Shown here: in pieces, positions 8,431 through 16,851 of the stretch
How the letters are laid out: each line of letters opens with the position of its first letter
Position numbering within the stretch: position 1 is the first letter of the stretch
Assembly: GCF_011045195.1 (NCBI RefSeq)
Contig: NZ_CP049199.1
Coordinates: 1,240,001 to 1,304,000 of the forward strand
Source of the DNA: Caulobacter soli
GTDB lineage: Bacteria > Pseudomonadota > Alphaproteobacteria > Caulobacterales > Caulobacteraceae
DNA: 64,000 bases
Direction of reading: 5' to 3'
Notes under the pieces: model-generated
The model's input: the letters and a program-made list of their open reading frames with translations, nothing else
Told to the model about the DNA's origin: nothing
The model's database searches: none
Translations under genes and position numbers: made by a program

Positions 8431-9402
8431 ATGTCGGACACCAGCCGCGCGCGGGTCGCGCCGGAGCTTGCGCCCTTTCTCGACTATCTGCCGGATCTCG
8501 ACTTCAGCCAGGGGATCGACGCCTTCCGCACGCCGTTCGCCGATCGGCCCAGGGCGCCGTTGCCGGCCGGGCTGGAGGTCGTCGTGCCGGAGGAGCGCTT
8601 CATTCCGGGAGCGGCGGGCGCGCCGGACGTGCGGATCCTGCTATACCGGCCGCCGGAAACCCGCGCGGCGATGCTGCCCGCCCTGCTGCACATGCACGGC
8701 GGAGGCTTCGTGCTGGGGGATCCGGAGATCAACGACGCCTCCAACCGCGCGATGGTCCTGGAACACGGCTGCATCGTGGTGTCGGTCGACTACCGCCTGG
8801 CGCCGGAAACGCGCTTTCCGGGCGCGCTGGAGGATTGCTACGCGGCCCTGGTCTGGATGCACGGCCACGCCGGCGAGCTGGGCCTGGACGTCTCGCGGAT
8901 CGCGATCGGCGGCGAGAGCGCCGGCGGCGGTCACGCCGCGGCTTTGGCCCTCTACGCGCGTGATCGTTCCAGAAGGGAAGGCGATGGCCCGGCGATCTGC
9001 TTCCAGCTGTTGGACGCGCCGATGCTGGACGACCGCACCTGCGCCGCCGAGCCGCATCCGTACTGCGGCCAGTTCGTCTGGTCGCCCGACAAGAACCGCT
9101 TCGGCTGGCGCTCGCTGCTGGGCGTGGAGCCTGGCGGGGCCGAGGTTCCGGAAGGCGCGGCCCCGGCGCGGGCTCAGGACCTGACCGGCCTGCCGCCGAT
9201 CTTCATCTCCGTGGGCGCGCTGGACCTGTTCTTCGAGGAGGACCTGGAGTTCGCGCGGCGCCTGGCGCGGGCCGGCGTCGCCGTGGAGCTTCATGTCACG
9301 CCGGGCGCCTATCATGGCTTCGGCGTCGCCCAGACCGCGCCCCAGAGCTTGGCGGTGGCCCGCCTCCGCAACGACGCTCTTCGGCGAGCCTTCGCACGGT
9401 AA
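8431..9402 (+). CDS. Alpha/beta hydrolase of the hormone-sensitive lipase family
   Basis: 323-residue esterase with the HSL signature HMHGGGFVLGDPE (oxyanion hole, about residues 88-100) and nucleophile GGESAGGGHA. The acid is Asp in SVGALDLFFEEDLEFA and the base His in PGAYHGFGVAQ. No signal peptide, so a cytoplasmic carboxylesterase of unknown substrate. The ATG is preceded by GGGGAGGG. The same frame stays open far upstream only because it is antisense to the S9 and MFS genes. Divergent from copy 2 of the S9 peptidase across 150 bp and convergent with infC. Confidence 0.9.
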   Translation: MSDTSRARVAPELAPFLDYLPDLDFSQGIDAFRTPFADRPRAPLPAGLEVVVPEERFIPGAAGAPDVRILLYRPPETRAAMLPALLHMHGGGFVLGDPEINDASNRAMVLEHGCIVVSVDYRLAPETRFPGALEDCYAALVWMHGHAGELGLDVSRIAIGGESAGGGHAAALALYARDRSRREGDGPAICFQLLDAPMLDDRTCAAEPHPYCGQFVWSPDKNRFGWRSLLGVEPGGAEVPEGAAPARAQDLTGLPPIFISVGALDLFFEEDLEFARRLARAGVAVELHVTPGAYHGFGVAQTAPQSLAVARLRNDALRRAFAR

Positions 9403-9420
9403 GGGGGCGCGACAAGGCCT

Positions 9421-9455
9421 AAAGAAAAACGCCCCGGCCTGAGGGCCGGGGCGTT
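9421..9455 (-). terminator. Intrinsic terminator of infC
   Basis: A 12-bp stem, AACGCCCCGGCC / GGCCGGGGCGTT (9428-9439 and 9444-9455), closes a 4-nt loop. On the minus strand it runs into TTTTTCTTT (complement of 9421-9429). It lies just past the infC stop and also separates infC from the convergent hydrolase gene. Confidence 0.9.
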
Positions 9456-9483
9456 CGTCATGTCGTGGCTGGAAGCCTGATCC

Positions 9484-10005
9484 TTAGCGCGGGGCCAGGA
9501 TCATGATCATCTGACGGCCTTCCATGCGCGGCTCGTACTCGACCTTGGCGATCTCGTCGAAGTCGGCCTTGACCTTCAGCAGCAGCTTCATGCCCAGTTC
9601 CGGGTGCGCCATTTCACGGCCGCGGAAGCGCAGGGTCACCTTGACCTTGTCGCCTTCCTCGAAGAACCGGGTCATCGACTTGGCCTTCACGTCGTAGTCG
9701 TGAATGTCGATGTTGGGGCGCAGCTTGATTTCCTTGAGCTCGACGATCTTCTGCCGCTTGCGAGCCTCGTTCTTCTTCTTCTGCTCCTGGAACTTGAACT
9801 TGCCGTAGTCCAGGATCTTGCAGACCGGAGGGTTCGCGTTCGGAACGATCTCGACCAGGTCCAGGCCAGCTTCCTCGGCCGCTTCAAGAGCGGCGGAAAT
9901 CGGCATCTCGCCTTGCTTCTCGCCGTTCTGGTCGATCAGCAGGACGCGGGGGACCCGAATGTCTTCGTTGATACGCGGACCATCCTTGACGGGCGGCGTT
10001 TGCAT
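9484..10005 (-). CDS. infC: Translation initiation factor IF-3
   Basis: 173-residue IF-3, which binds the 30S subunit, blocks 50S joining and proofreads start codon and initiator tRNA. N-domain: [19 protein letters not shown] and [22 protein letters not shown]. Linker: [14 protein letters not shown]-domain: [15 protein letters not shown] to [12 protein letters not shown]. An ordinary ATG is used (MQTPPVKDG), although infC often has AUU or AUA elsewhere; the frame is open upstream but without family similarity. The 268 bp upstream (10006-10273), shared with the divergent YitT gene, should hold its promoter. Here infC is a single-gene unit, not joined to rpmI-rplT. Confidence 0.97.
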   Translation of the reverse strand: MQTPPVKDGPRINEDIRVPRVLLIDQNGEKQGEMPISAALEAAEEAGLDLVEIVPNANPPVCKILDYGKFKFQEQKKKNEARKRQKIVELKEIKLRPNIDIHDYDVKAKSMTRFFEEGDKVKVTLRFRGREMAHPELGMKLLLKVKADFDEIAKVEYEPRMEGRQMIMILAPR

Positions 10006-10273
10006 AGGACGGCGAATAGGGCGGCTCCGGTGTTGTTTAAGGGCGCTGTGTATTAAAGCGGTATCGTTGAATGAGTTCGCGCGGAGTCCGGGGGACGCCG
10101 CGTTCGCAAGTGATATATGACGAAGGAGTCCCGCGCTATCAAGGCGCATGCGTGTCCAAGGCCCGTCTTTTAAGGGGCTGGGCGCGACGTGACGGGACCT
10201 TGAAGGGCTTGGGGGAGCGAAACGCCGGGGTCGGGTCGGCCTCCATCTCCAATCGTGACCCGTTTTCGCCTGC

Positions 10274-10885
10274 ATGAACACGCCGCCTTCCGCCGCCCGC
10301 CACACCCCGATCGAGGACGTCCACGCCCTGCTGATCGGCTCCAGCTTCATCGCCGTGGGCCTGACCCTGCTGAAGGCCGCGGGCCTGACCACGGGCGGCA
10401 TGGCGGGCGTGGCGCTGATCCTGTCCTACCTGACCCATTGGCCGGTCGGGGTGCTGTTCTTCCTGCTGAACATCCCGTTCTACGTGCTGGCGCAGCAGAC
10501 CATGGGCTGGGTGTTCACCGGCAAGACCCTGATCACCAACCTGCTGCTGGCCGGATTGGCCCTGGGCATGCCGTTCTGGCTGAAGATCACCACGGTCGAT
10601 CCGGTCTTCGCCGCGATCTTCGGCGGCACGATCATCGGCATGGGCATCCTGGCCCTGGCCCGGCACAAGTCCAGCGTCGGCGGGATCGGCGTGCTGGCCC
10701 TGTGGCTTTACGAAAAGCGCGGGATCAGCGCCGGCAAGGTGCAGATGGCGTCCGACTGCGTGATCGTGGCCGCGGCCTTCGCGGTGATCAGCTGGGACAA
10801 GCTGCTGCTGTCGATCCTGTCGGCCGTGGCGCTGAGCGCGGTGATCATCGCCAACCACAAGCCGGGGCGGTACGAGGGGTATTAG
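10274..10885 (+). CDS. YitT family membrane protein
   Basis: 203-residue inner membrane protein with about five to six hydrophobic helices. The first half resembles the YitT/YczE group: [19 protein letters not shown], the loop [15 protein letters not shown], then [18 protein letters not shown]. No catalytic motif is visible and the family function is not settled. Divergent from infC. It converges on the glycosyltransferase pair with repeat 10898-11015 in between. Confidence 0.85.
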   Translation: MNTPPSAARHTPIEDVHALLIGSSFIAVGLTLLKAAGLTTGGMAGVALILSYLTHWPVGVLFFLLNIPFYVLAQQTMGWVFTGKTLITNLLLAGLALGMPFWLKITTVDPVFAAIFGGTIIGMGILALARHKSSVGGIGVLALWLYEKRGISAGKVQMASDCVIVAAAFAVISWDKLLLSILSAVALSAVIIANHKPGRYEGY

Positions 10886-10897
10886 GGTTTTGTCTTT

Positions 10898-11015
10898 CCC
10901 TCCCCATTGCGGGGAGGGTGGCGGCGAAGCCGACGGGTGGGGATCGGTGCAGGGCGTTGGCTCAACAAGCCCCACCCGACCCCTTCGGGGCCACCCTCCC
11001 CACGAGGGGGAGGGA
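10898..11015. repeat. Compound intergenic palindromic repeat (GGGGAGGG family)
   Basis: Begins CCCTCCCCATTGCGGGGAGGG and ends with the matching GAGGGGGAGGGA. Two inner palindromes are GGCGAAGCC and CCCCTTCGGGG. The outer arms (CCCACCC / GGGTGGG and CCCTCCCC / GGGGAGGG) can pair across the whole element. It lies between convergent genes. The same architecture recurs at 22216-22327, and a close variant at 19829, 29265 and 45716. Confidence 0.85.
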
Positions 11016-11036
11016 AGTTCATTCAAGATGATGAAG

Positions 11037-12008
11037 TCAGTGCGGCAGCAGCGCGATCGCCGCGCTGGCCACGGTGCTGACCGGCAGGGCCTTGAGGTCC
11101 GGCGAGCGGATCACGGCCACGTGGCCGCGGGGGCCGCACAGCTCGGGGTCCGAGGCGTCGGAGAACAGGGCGATGGTCGGGGCGCCGGCGGCGGCCAGCA
11201 GGTGGGTCGGGCCGGTGTCGTTGCCGACGGCCAGGGCCGCCTTGGCGCCCAGCACGGCCAGCTGGGCGAAGTCTGTGCGGCCGGTCAGGTCGCGGGCCTG
11301 GCCCACGGCCTTCTGGATCTGGCGGGCCATGGCGCTTTCCTGCGGGCCGCCGATGATCACGATGTCCAGCCCGCGCGCTTTCAGAAGCGCCGCGAGCTGG
11401 GCGTAGCTCTCGACCGGCCAGCGCTTCTCGGGCCGGTGGGCCGAGCCGCCGGGCACCAACAGCACATAGGGGCGCGGAGCGGCGGCGCCGGCCACGGGGC
11501 GCGGCTCCTTGGTGCGGCGCAGGATCCACGACAGGTCCGGGGCGGGCGCGCCGCCGGGCTCGGTCGGGGCGTCGGGCCAGATGCCGGCCTGCTTGAGCTG
11601 GTCGGCCTGCCGCTCCAGCGTGTGCATGTGGTAGCGGGCCTTGCCGCGCTGGGGCAGCGAGCAGCCCGCGGCGATGCCCGACCACTGCGGCGCGAACGGC
11701 CGCAGGGCCTGGAAGTACCAGTTGGTGCGGCTGTTGGTCTGCAGGTCGTAGACGCGGTCGTAGCGGGTCTTGCGCAGGCGGCCGAGCAGGGCGGTCAGGT
11801 CGCCGAAGTCGCTGGGACGGCCGTCGGTCTCGACGGTGTTGAAGTAGGGCGACAGCTTGGCCAGGGCTTCGAAGGGCGGCGTGGTCAGCAAGGTGATCTT
11901 GGCGCGCGGGTGAGCCTCGCGGATCTTCTTCATCGCCGCCAAGGCCAGTACGAAATCGCCGAGGGCGCCCAGCTTGATGACCAGGACCTTCTTGATTTCC
12001 TTGCTCAA
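11037..12008 (-). CDS. Glycosyltransferase family 9 (heptosyltransferase-like)
   Basis: 323-residue GT-B fold protein of the ADP-heptose:LPS heptosyltransferase family. N-terminus KKVLVIKLGALGDFVLALAA is the family hallmark. In the C-terminal domain PGGSAHRPEKRWPVESYAQL and VGNDTGPTHLLAAAGAPTIALF are the expected donor-binding segments. It likely adds a sugar to lipopolysaccharide core at the inner membrane; donor and acceptor are not predictable. The start is TTG, overlapping the upstream GT4 stop as TTGA, with GGAG 8 nt ahead, so the two are translationally coupled. Confidence 0.92.
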   Translation of the reverse strand: MSKEIKKVLVIKLGALGDFVLALAAMKKIREAHPRAKITLLTTPPFEALAKLSPYFNTVETDGRPSDFGDLTALLGRLRKTRYDRVYDLQTNSRTNWYFQALRPFAPQWSGIAAGCSLPQRGKARYHMHTLERQADQLKQAGIWPDAPTEPGGAPAPDLSWILRRTKEPRPVAGAAAPRPYVLLVPGGSAHRPEKRWPVESYAQLAALLKARGLDIVIIGGPQESAMARQIQKAVGQARDLTGRTDFAQLAVLGAKAALAVGNDTGPTHLLAAAGAPTIALFSDASDPELCGPRGHVAVIRSPDLKALPVSTVASAAIALLPH

Positions 12009-13171
12009 CTTTTCGTCTCCAGAACGCGTGCGTAGACCTTGAGCGTTGCTTCGACCATCGCGTCAACAGAATACAATTTTCGAGCGCGCGCCCGGGCGGC
12101 CATGCCCATCACCTGGCGACGCGCGGCCCCCGCCTCGCAGGCGTTGGAGAGGGCCTGGGCCCAGGCCTCGGCGTTGCCCGGGGCCACCAGCCAGCCGGTT
12201 TCGCCGTCGACCACGGTCTCGCGCGCCGCGCCGTGATCGGCGGCCAGCACCGGCTTGCCCATCACCTGCGGCTCGACCGCGGTTCGTCCGAACGCCTCGG
12301 GTTCCAGCGACGGGGCGATGGCCAGGTCCGCGACCAGATAGGCGGCCGGCATGTCGTCGCAATGGCCCACCAGCTTGACGCTGTCCTGCAACCCCGCCTG
12401 GGCGATCATGTGCTCCAGCTCGGCGCGATAGGCCTTGCGGCCCTGGTCGTCGCCGACCAGCAGCAGCAGGACGCGGACGTCGGACACCGCTTTCAGTCGG
12501 GCCATAGCCTCGATGACCAGGGCCTGGCCCTTCCAGCGGGTCAGGCGGCCGGCCAGCAGCACCTTCAGGCGGCGGTCCTCGGTCGACACGCCCCAGGCCT
12601 CGCGCAGCGTCCTGACCCGCTCGGCCGAGACCAGGCCGGGCTCGAAGCGGGTCAGGTCGACGCCGCGAGGGATGGCCACCACGCGGTCGGCCGGAATGCC
12701 GTGTTCGGCGATCACGTGGGCGCGGGTGAATTCGGAATTGGCGATCACCAGGTCGCCCTTGGTCATCACCGCGTTGTACCAGCGCTTGAGGCTGGACTTG
12801 GCGTTGTAGACCCCATGGTAGGTGGCCACGAACGGGACCTTGGTGGCGTGGGCGGCCCACAGGGCGCTGAAGGCCGGGGCGCGCGAGCGGGCGTGGACCA
12901 GGCTGACCTTCTCGCGGCGGATCAGGTCGATCATCCGCGCGGCGTTGCCCAGCATGATCAGCGGGTTCTTCGACTGGGCGGGCATCTGCGCCAGGCGGCC
13001 GCCGTCGGCCTCCAGGCGCGCGGCCATGCGACCGCCTTTGGTGGCGACCAGCGCCTTGCCGCCCTGGGCGATCACGCCGTGGGCGACGTCGATCGTCGTC
13101 TGTTCGGCCCCGCCGGTTTCCAGCTCCGGGGTCACCTGCAGAAGCGTGAAATCGTCGGGAAGGATGGACAC
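12005..13171 (-). CDS. Glycosyltransferase family 4
   Basis: 388-residue GT-B enzyme. The N-terminal domain opens with LLQVTPELETGGAEQTTIDVA, the acceptor-side glycine loop. The C-terminal GT1/GT4 domain has LLAGRLTRWKGQALVIEAMA and the E-x7-E motif in PSLEPEAFGRTAVEPQVMG. The start codon is GTG with only a weak ribosome binding site. It overlaps the GT9 gene by 4 nt, and together they look like a lipopolysaccharide core or surface polysaccharide unit. The substrate is unknown. Confidence 0.92.
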   Translation of the reverse strand: MSILPDDFTLLQVTPELETGGAEQTTIDVAHGVIAQGGKALVATKGGRMAARLEADGGRLAQMPAQSKNPLIMLGNAARMIDLIRREKVSLVHARSRAPAFSALWAAHATKVPFVATYHGVYNAKSSLKRWYNAVMTKGDLVIANSEFTRAHVIAEHGIPADRVVAIPRGVDLTRFEPGLVSAERVRTLREAWGVSTEDRRLKVLLAGRLTRWKGQALVIEAMARLKAVSDVRVLLLLVGDDQGRKAYRAELEHMIAQAGLQDSVKLVGHCDDMPAAYLVADLAIAPSLEPEAFGRTAVEPQVMGKPVLAADHGAARETVVDGETGWLVAPGNAEAWAQALSNACEAGAARRQVMGMAARARARKLYSVDAMVEATLKVYARVLETKS

Positions 13172-13227
13172 GCGTTGCTCTAACCAGATTAGGGGGTCGT
13201 AGTTATCGAAATGAACGAGGCCGCGCC

Positions 13228-14100
13228 ATGACCGATTCCCTTCAGACCCTCGTTCGCAACGACAATCTGCGGTTGGCGTACCGGATCGTCCACGGAACCC
13301 AGCCCACGGTTGTGTGGCTTGGCGGATTCCACTCCGACATGACCGGAACCAAGGCCCAGGTTCTGGCCGATCAGGCCCAGGCGACGGGCGGCGGTTATCT
13401 GCGGTTCGACTACTTCGGCCATGGCGAGTCCGACGGCGACTTCGCTGACGGCACGATCAGCCGCTGGCGCGAGGACGCCCTGGCGGTGCTCGACGAACTG
13501 ACCGAGGGGCCGTTGGTGCTGGTCGGCTCGTCGATGGGCGGCTGGCTGGCGTGCCTGGCCGCCATCGCCCGGCCCGACCGGGTCAAGGCCATGGTCCTGA
13601 TCGCCCCGGCGCCGGACTTCACCGAGAAGCTGATGGAGCCCGAGCTGTCGGTCGAGGCCAAGGCGGCGATCGCCCGCGACGGCCGCTGGGTCCGGCCTTC
13701 GGAATACGATGACGGCGGCTATCCGATCACCCGGCAATTGCTGGAGGATGGGGCGCGGTGGTCGATCCTGTCGGGGACCGTGCCGATCGACGTTCCGGTG
13801 CGCGTCCTGCAGGGCGGCGCCGATCCGGACGTGCCGTGGACCCACGCCCTGGAACTGGCCAACAGCCTGGCCTCCGACGACGTGGTCTTCACCCTGATCA
13901 AGGACGGCGATCACCGCCTGTCGCGGCCGCAGGACCTGGAGCGCCTGGTCGCGGCGGTGGCCGAGGCCCGCATGCTGGCCGAACCGGTCGAGGACGACCC
14001 CGTGGCGCGCCGTCTGGCCCGAGCCGCTCGCGCTCGCGCGGCGGGACAGGCTCCAGGCGCCTCGTGGGCGGCCGCCGACATGGGGCCGGACGAGGAATAG
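13228..14100 (+). CDS. Alpha/beta hydrolase (ABHD10-like)
   Basis: 290-residue cytoplasmic hydrolase. Oxyanion segment VVWLGGFHSDMTGTKA, then LRFDYFGHGESDG, nucleophile GSSMGGWLA, acid Asp in LQGGADPDVPW and His in IKDGDHRLSRPQD. This order is that of the ABHD10/palmitoyl-thioesterase-like group. The last 40 residues are Ala/Arg-rich and outside the core fold. Divergent from the GT4 gene. GAGG sits 7 nt ahead of the ATG. The substrate is unknown. Confidence 0.88.
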   Translation: MTDSLQTLVRNDNLRLAYRIVHGTQPTVVWLGGFHSDMTGTKAQVLADQAQATGGGYLRFDYFGHGESDGDFADGTISRWREDALAVLDELTEGPLVLVGSSMGGWLACLAAIARPDRVKAMVLIAPAPDFTEKLMEPELSVEAKAAIARDGRWVRPSEYDDGGYPITRQLLEDGARWSILSGTVPIDVPVRVLQGGADPDVPWTHALELANSLASDDVVFTLIKDGDHRLSRPQDLERLVAAVAEARMLAEPVEDDPVARRLARAARARAAGQAPGASWAAADMGPDEE

Positions 14101-14156
14101 CTGGCCTTTTTCATCGTCGGTCGTATGGTGTGTTCACGACTTGTTCGAGAAGGCCG

Positions 14157-14426
14157 ATGACGAAATCCGCTCCTCTCCGCATAGAACTCGACGGCGATCT
14201 GGACCGGCGCTTGTCCGAGGTCGCCGAGGTCATGGATCAGCCGAAGGCGGCGTTGATCGAACGGGCAGTGCGCGACTTCCTCGAGCTGCGCGATTGGCAG
14301 GACGCGGCGATCGACGAAGGTTTGCGTGCGGCCGAGGAGGGACGGGTCTTCGAGCACGACGAAATCGCGGAATGGGTCGCCTCCTGGGATACGCCGAACG
14401 AACGGCCCATGCCCACACGCGATTGA
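14157..14426 (+). CDS. Antitoxin, ribbon-helix-helix (CopG/ParD-like)
   Basis: 89 residues. The N-terminal 45 residues fit a ribbon-helix-helix DNA-binding dimer: beta strand LRIELDGDLDRRLSEVA and helices MDQPKAALIERAVRDFLEL. The acidic C-terminal tail (DEGLRAAEEGRVFEHDEIAE) is the usual toxin-wrapping part. It precedes the RelE/ParE gene by 4 nt, the classic order for a type II module. It should bind its own promoter in the 56-bp gap after the hydrolase stop. AAGG lies 3 nt ahead of the ATG. Confidence 0.88.
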   Translation: MTKSAPLRIELDGDLDRRLSEVAEVMDQPKAALIERAVRDFLELRDWQDAAIDEGLRAAEEGRVFEHDEIAEWVASWDTPNERPMPTRD

Positions 14427-14430
14427 TTGC

Positions 14431-14715
14431 ATGCGCATCGTTTGGACTGAGCCCGCTGTGCGCGACCTCGCCTTCGCTCGGGCATGGATCGCTCAGGATC
14501 GCCCCATGGCCGCCGCAAGCCAGGTTCAGCGGATCGTCGATGCGGTCGCGGGGCTTCGCGACTTCCCCAGCATCGGACGACCAGGGCGTCGTGGCGGCGC
14601 GCGCGAACTCATTGTGCCCGGAGGTCCCTTTATCGTCGCGTACAAGGTCCGTGGCGACGAGATCGCGATCCTCGGAGTCTTCCACGGCGCTCGCCGCTGG
14701 CCGGACAGCCTCTAG
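14431..14715 (+). CDS. RelE/ParE family toxin
   Basis: 94 residues. It starts MRIVWTEPAVRDLAFARAWI, has the middle VQRIVDAVAGLRDFPSIGRPG and ends VAYKVRGDEIAILGVFHGARRWP, which is the ParE/RelE fold in order. ParE members inhibit gyrase and RelE members cut mRNA; sequence alone does not separate these, but FHGARRWP is common in the ParE branch. Pairs with the RHH antitoxin just upstream. Its stop codon shares the bases CTAG with the convergent reductase gene. Confidence 0.9.
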   Translation: MRIVWTEPAVRDLAFARAWIAQDRPMAAASQVQRIVDAVAGLRDFPSIGRPGRRGGARELIVPGGPFIVAYKVRGDEIAILGVFHGARRWPDSL

Positions 14716-15572
14716 TCCCCCGCCTTCAGGATCGCCGCCAGCCCCTCGCGATAGGTCGGATACTTCGGTCGCCAGCCCAGCTCGGCCTTGGCCAGAGCGT
14801 TCGAGACGCGCTTGTTCTCGGCGTAGAAGCGGCGGGTGGCGGGCGACAGGCCCATCTCGTTGAACGGCAGGTCGGGTGGGACCGCGACGCCCAGCAGGCT
14901 GGCGGCGTGCTCCATGACGTCCTGCGGCGGGGCCGGCTCGTCGTCGACCAGGTTGTAGACGCCGCCCGCCCGGGGCCGGTCCAGCGAGGCCAGCAGGCCC
15001 GAGACGATGTCTTCCAGATGGATGCGGCTGAACACCTGGCCCGGCTTGACGATGCGGCGGCCTTCGCCGGCCCGCAGGCGGTCCAGGGCGCTGCGGCCGG
15101 GGCCGTAGATGCCGGGCAGGCGGAAGGTGGTCACCGTCAGGCCCATGCCCCGTCCGACCTCCTGCCAGTCGCGCTCGGCCCCGACCCGGCGCGCGCCCTC
15201 GACCGACTGGGCCTTCAGCGGCGAGCTTTCGAACACCCAGCGCCCCTCGAAGTCGCCGTAGACGCCGGTGGTCGACAGATAGCCGATCCAGTCGGGGAAG
15301 GCCTGGGCGGCGGCCAGGGCGGGGATCACCGCCTCCAGCCCCGGACAGCCGTCGGAAGAGGGCGGGGCGGTGATCAGCACGGCGTTGACGCCGACCAGGG
15401 CGGCGGTCAGGGCGTCACGGTCCTCGGCGTCGACAGGCTGGACGCCCAGGGCGCTCAGTTCGGCGGCGCGCCCGGCGTCACGCACTGTCGCGGCGACGCT
15501 CCAGCCGCGCGCGATCAGCGCCCGCGCGAAGGCCTGGCCGACATAACCCAATCCGAACACGAACAGACGCAA
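14712..15572 (-). CDS. NAD(P)-binding SDR family protein, YeeZ-like
   Basis: 286-residue extended SDR protein. Rossmann motif MRLFVFGLGYVGQAFARAL is the YeeZ-type GxGxxG. The usual YxxxK active site is not clear: the region reads STTGVYGDFEGRWVFESS. Then LPGIYGPGRSALDRLR and VFSRIHLEDIV follow, as in nucleotide-sugar epimerase relatives. Cytoplasmic; substrate unknown. It ends on a CTAG shared with the toxin gene. Confidence 0.85.
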   Translation of the reverse strand: MRLFVFGLGYVGQAFARALIARGWSVAATVRDAGRAAELSALGVQPVDAEDRDALTAALVGVNAVLITAPPSSDGCPGLEAVIPALAAAQAFPDWIGYLSTTGVYGDFEGRWVFESSPLKAQSVEGARRVGAERDWQEVGRGMGLTVTTFRLPGIYGPGRSALDRLRAGEGRRIVKPGQVFSRIHLEDIVSGLLASLDRPRAGGVYNLVDDEPAPPQDVMEHAASLLGVAVPPDLPFNEMGLSPATRRFYAENKRVSNALAKAELGWRPKYPTYREGLAAILKAGD

Positions 15573-15776
15573 GACGCTCTAGTCCCCGAAAAGAAGGGGG
15601 CGAATGAGCGGACAAAACGGACGTTCGCGCAAGAGCGGATCCTTCCCCTTGGGAGGAGGACGTTGACGTTGTCCACAATGACGCGCCCGAACCGGCGTCA
15701 GACCGCTTGCCAACCGCAAGGCGCTCTGCCATAAGCCGCCTCCTCGTCGCGGGGCGCTGTTTTCAGCCCTTCCGAT

Positions 15777-15851
15777 GCGGGCGTAGCTCAGTGGTAGAGC
15801 ACAACCTTGCCAAGGTTGGGGTCGAGAGTTCGAATCTCTTCGCCCGCTCCA
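15777..15851 (+). tRNA. tRNA-Gly(GCC), copy 1
   Basis: 75 nt with encoded CCA. Acceptor stem GCGGGCG / CGCCCGC, D-arm AGCTCAGTGGTAGAGC, anticodon stem AACCT / AGGTT with anticodon GCC at 15809-15811, T-arm GAGAGTTCGAATCTCT. All four arms pair fully. It is identical to the copy at 15898, from which it is separated by 46 bp. Confidence 0.97.
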
Positions 15852-15897
15852 TTCTCCGGCTTCCGGAGCGTGGAACGAGACCCGAAATATCCCGGAT

Positions 15898-15972
15898 GCG
15901 GGCGTAGCTCAGTGGTAGAGCACAACCTTGCCAAGGTTGGGGTCGAGAGTTCGAATCTCTTCGCCCGCTCCA
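15898..15972 (+). tRNA. tRNA-Gly(GCC), copy 2
   Basis: Exact 75-nt copy of the upstream tRNA-Gly(GCC), including CCA. Anticodon GCC is at 15930-15932. The pair is a tandem duplication, probably one transcript. The spacer (CTTCCGGAG and so on) is not duplicated. No clear terminator follows. Confidence 0.97.
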
Positions 15973-16105
15973 ATTTCCCTCCCAAAAATTGAAGCGTGAC
16001 GCATCCGGTGGGCTCCTGTTAGGCCTATGGAACCCGTCGCGCAGGCCGCCGTTCCTGATCGGTGATCACCCTGCGCGGGGCGGGTGAGGCTGGGAATGCT
16101 GGACC

Positions 16106-16735
16106 ATGACTCGATATGATCTCGGACGCACGCGCGTCGGCCGTCTGGCGGCGATCGCGGCGGTGCTGACCCTGGCGAGCGCGGCCCAGGTCCAGGCTCA
16201 AGCCAAGTCCCAGGCCAAGCCCCAAGCCAAGCAAGAGTCTTCGACGACCAAGCCCGCCAAGACCGTCACTCCGCCGAACTCGTCCACGACCCCGGACAAA
16301 GATCATCCGGACGAAAGCTGGAGCGAGGAGGTGCGCAAGAAGTCGGTGGAGATCGGCACCCAGCCGGTGCGCGACGTGGGCATCGCCAAGCGCGAGATCC
16401 CGCCGATCCTGATCAAGGCGCGACAAGACCCCTACAGCCTCAAGGGCCTGAAGACCTGCAAGCAGCTGGCCGCCGAGGTCTCGAACCTGAACGCGGTGCT
16501 GGGTCCGGACTATGTGGTCGGCAACGAGGTCAAGGAAAACCGCATGGGCAAGCTGGCCGAAGCGGGCGGCAAGACCGTGGTCAACACCATCATCCCGTTC
16601 CGGGGCCTGGTGCGCGAGCTCACCGGCGCGGCCCCGGCCGACCGCCGCCTGAACGCCGCCCTCGACGCCGGCTACGCCCGCCGCGGCTTCCTGCGCGGCG
16701 TGCACGCCAAGCAGGGCTGCCGCACGACGTTCTAG
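16106..16735 (+). CDS. Secreted or periplasmic protein of unknown function
   Basis: 209 residues, not recognised. Signal-like segment at about 13-31 (LAAIAAVLTLASAAQVQAQA), followed by a low-complexity stretch of AK/QAK repeats and a Thr/Ser/Pro-rich linker to about residue 75. The compact C-terminal part has two Cys (in LKTCKQLAAE and KQGCRTTF) that could form a disulfide. It also has a conserved-looking PFRGLVRELTGA helix. Stands alone between the tRNAs and the acyltransferase. Confidence 0.75.
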   Translation: MTRYDLGRTRVGRLAAIAAVLTLASAAQVQAQAKSQAKPQAKQESSTTKPAKTVTPPNSSTTPDKDHPDESWSEEVRKKSVEIGTQPVRDVGIAKREIPPILIKARQDPYSLKGLKTCKQLAAEVSNLNAVLGPDYVVGNEVKENRMGKLAEAGGKTVVNTIIPFRGLVRELTGAAPADRRLNAALDAGYARRGFLRGVHAKQGCRTTF

Positions 16736-16851
16736 AAGATCGGTGCGCCATCTTCGGTTAGTTTTACAGGGCGCGCAATCTGACGTTTAGGTCGCGTTAA
16801 GTCCCGCCTGAGACTGTTCAACCAAAGGTTTGATCAGCTTCAGGCGCCCGA

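Noticed and set aside
4990..9402. Plus-strand open frame of 1470 codons
   Set aside because: Only the last 323 codons (from 8431) encode a recognisable hydrolase. The rest is antisense to the two S9 peptidases and the MFS gene, Gln/Gly/Arg-rich and without domains.
14157..14715. Genomic island or prophage around the toxin-antitoxin genes
   Set aside because: No integrase, direct repeats or composition change. The nearby tRNA genes are intact and duplicated without flanks.
15690..15765. tRNA-like stretch on the minus strand (GGCAGAGCGC, GGTTCGGGC)
   Set aside because: No matching acceptor stem, the anticodon arm has a five-base loop and the T-arm does not pair. Not a tRNA.
16106..16735. Minus-strand frame 16025-16705 opposite the secreted protein
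   Set aside because: Leu/Gly/Arg-rich mirror of the AK/QAK repeats. The plus strand has a proper signal peptide and start.
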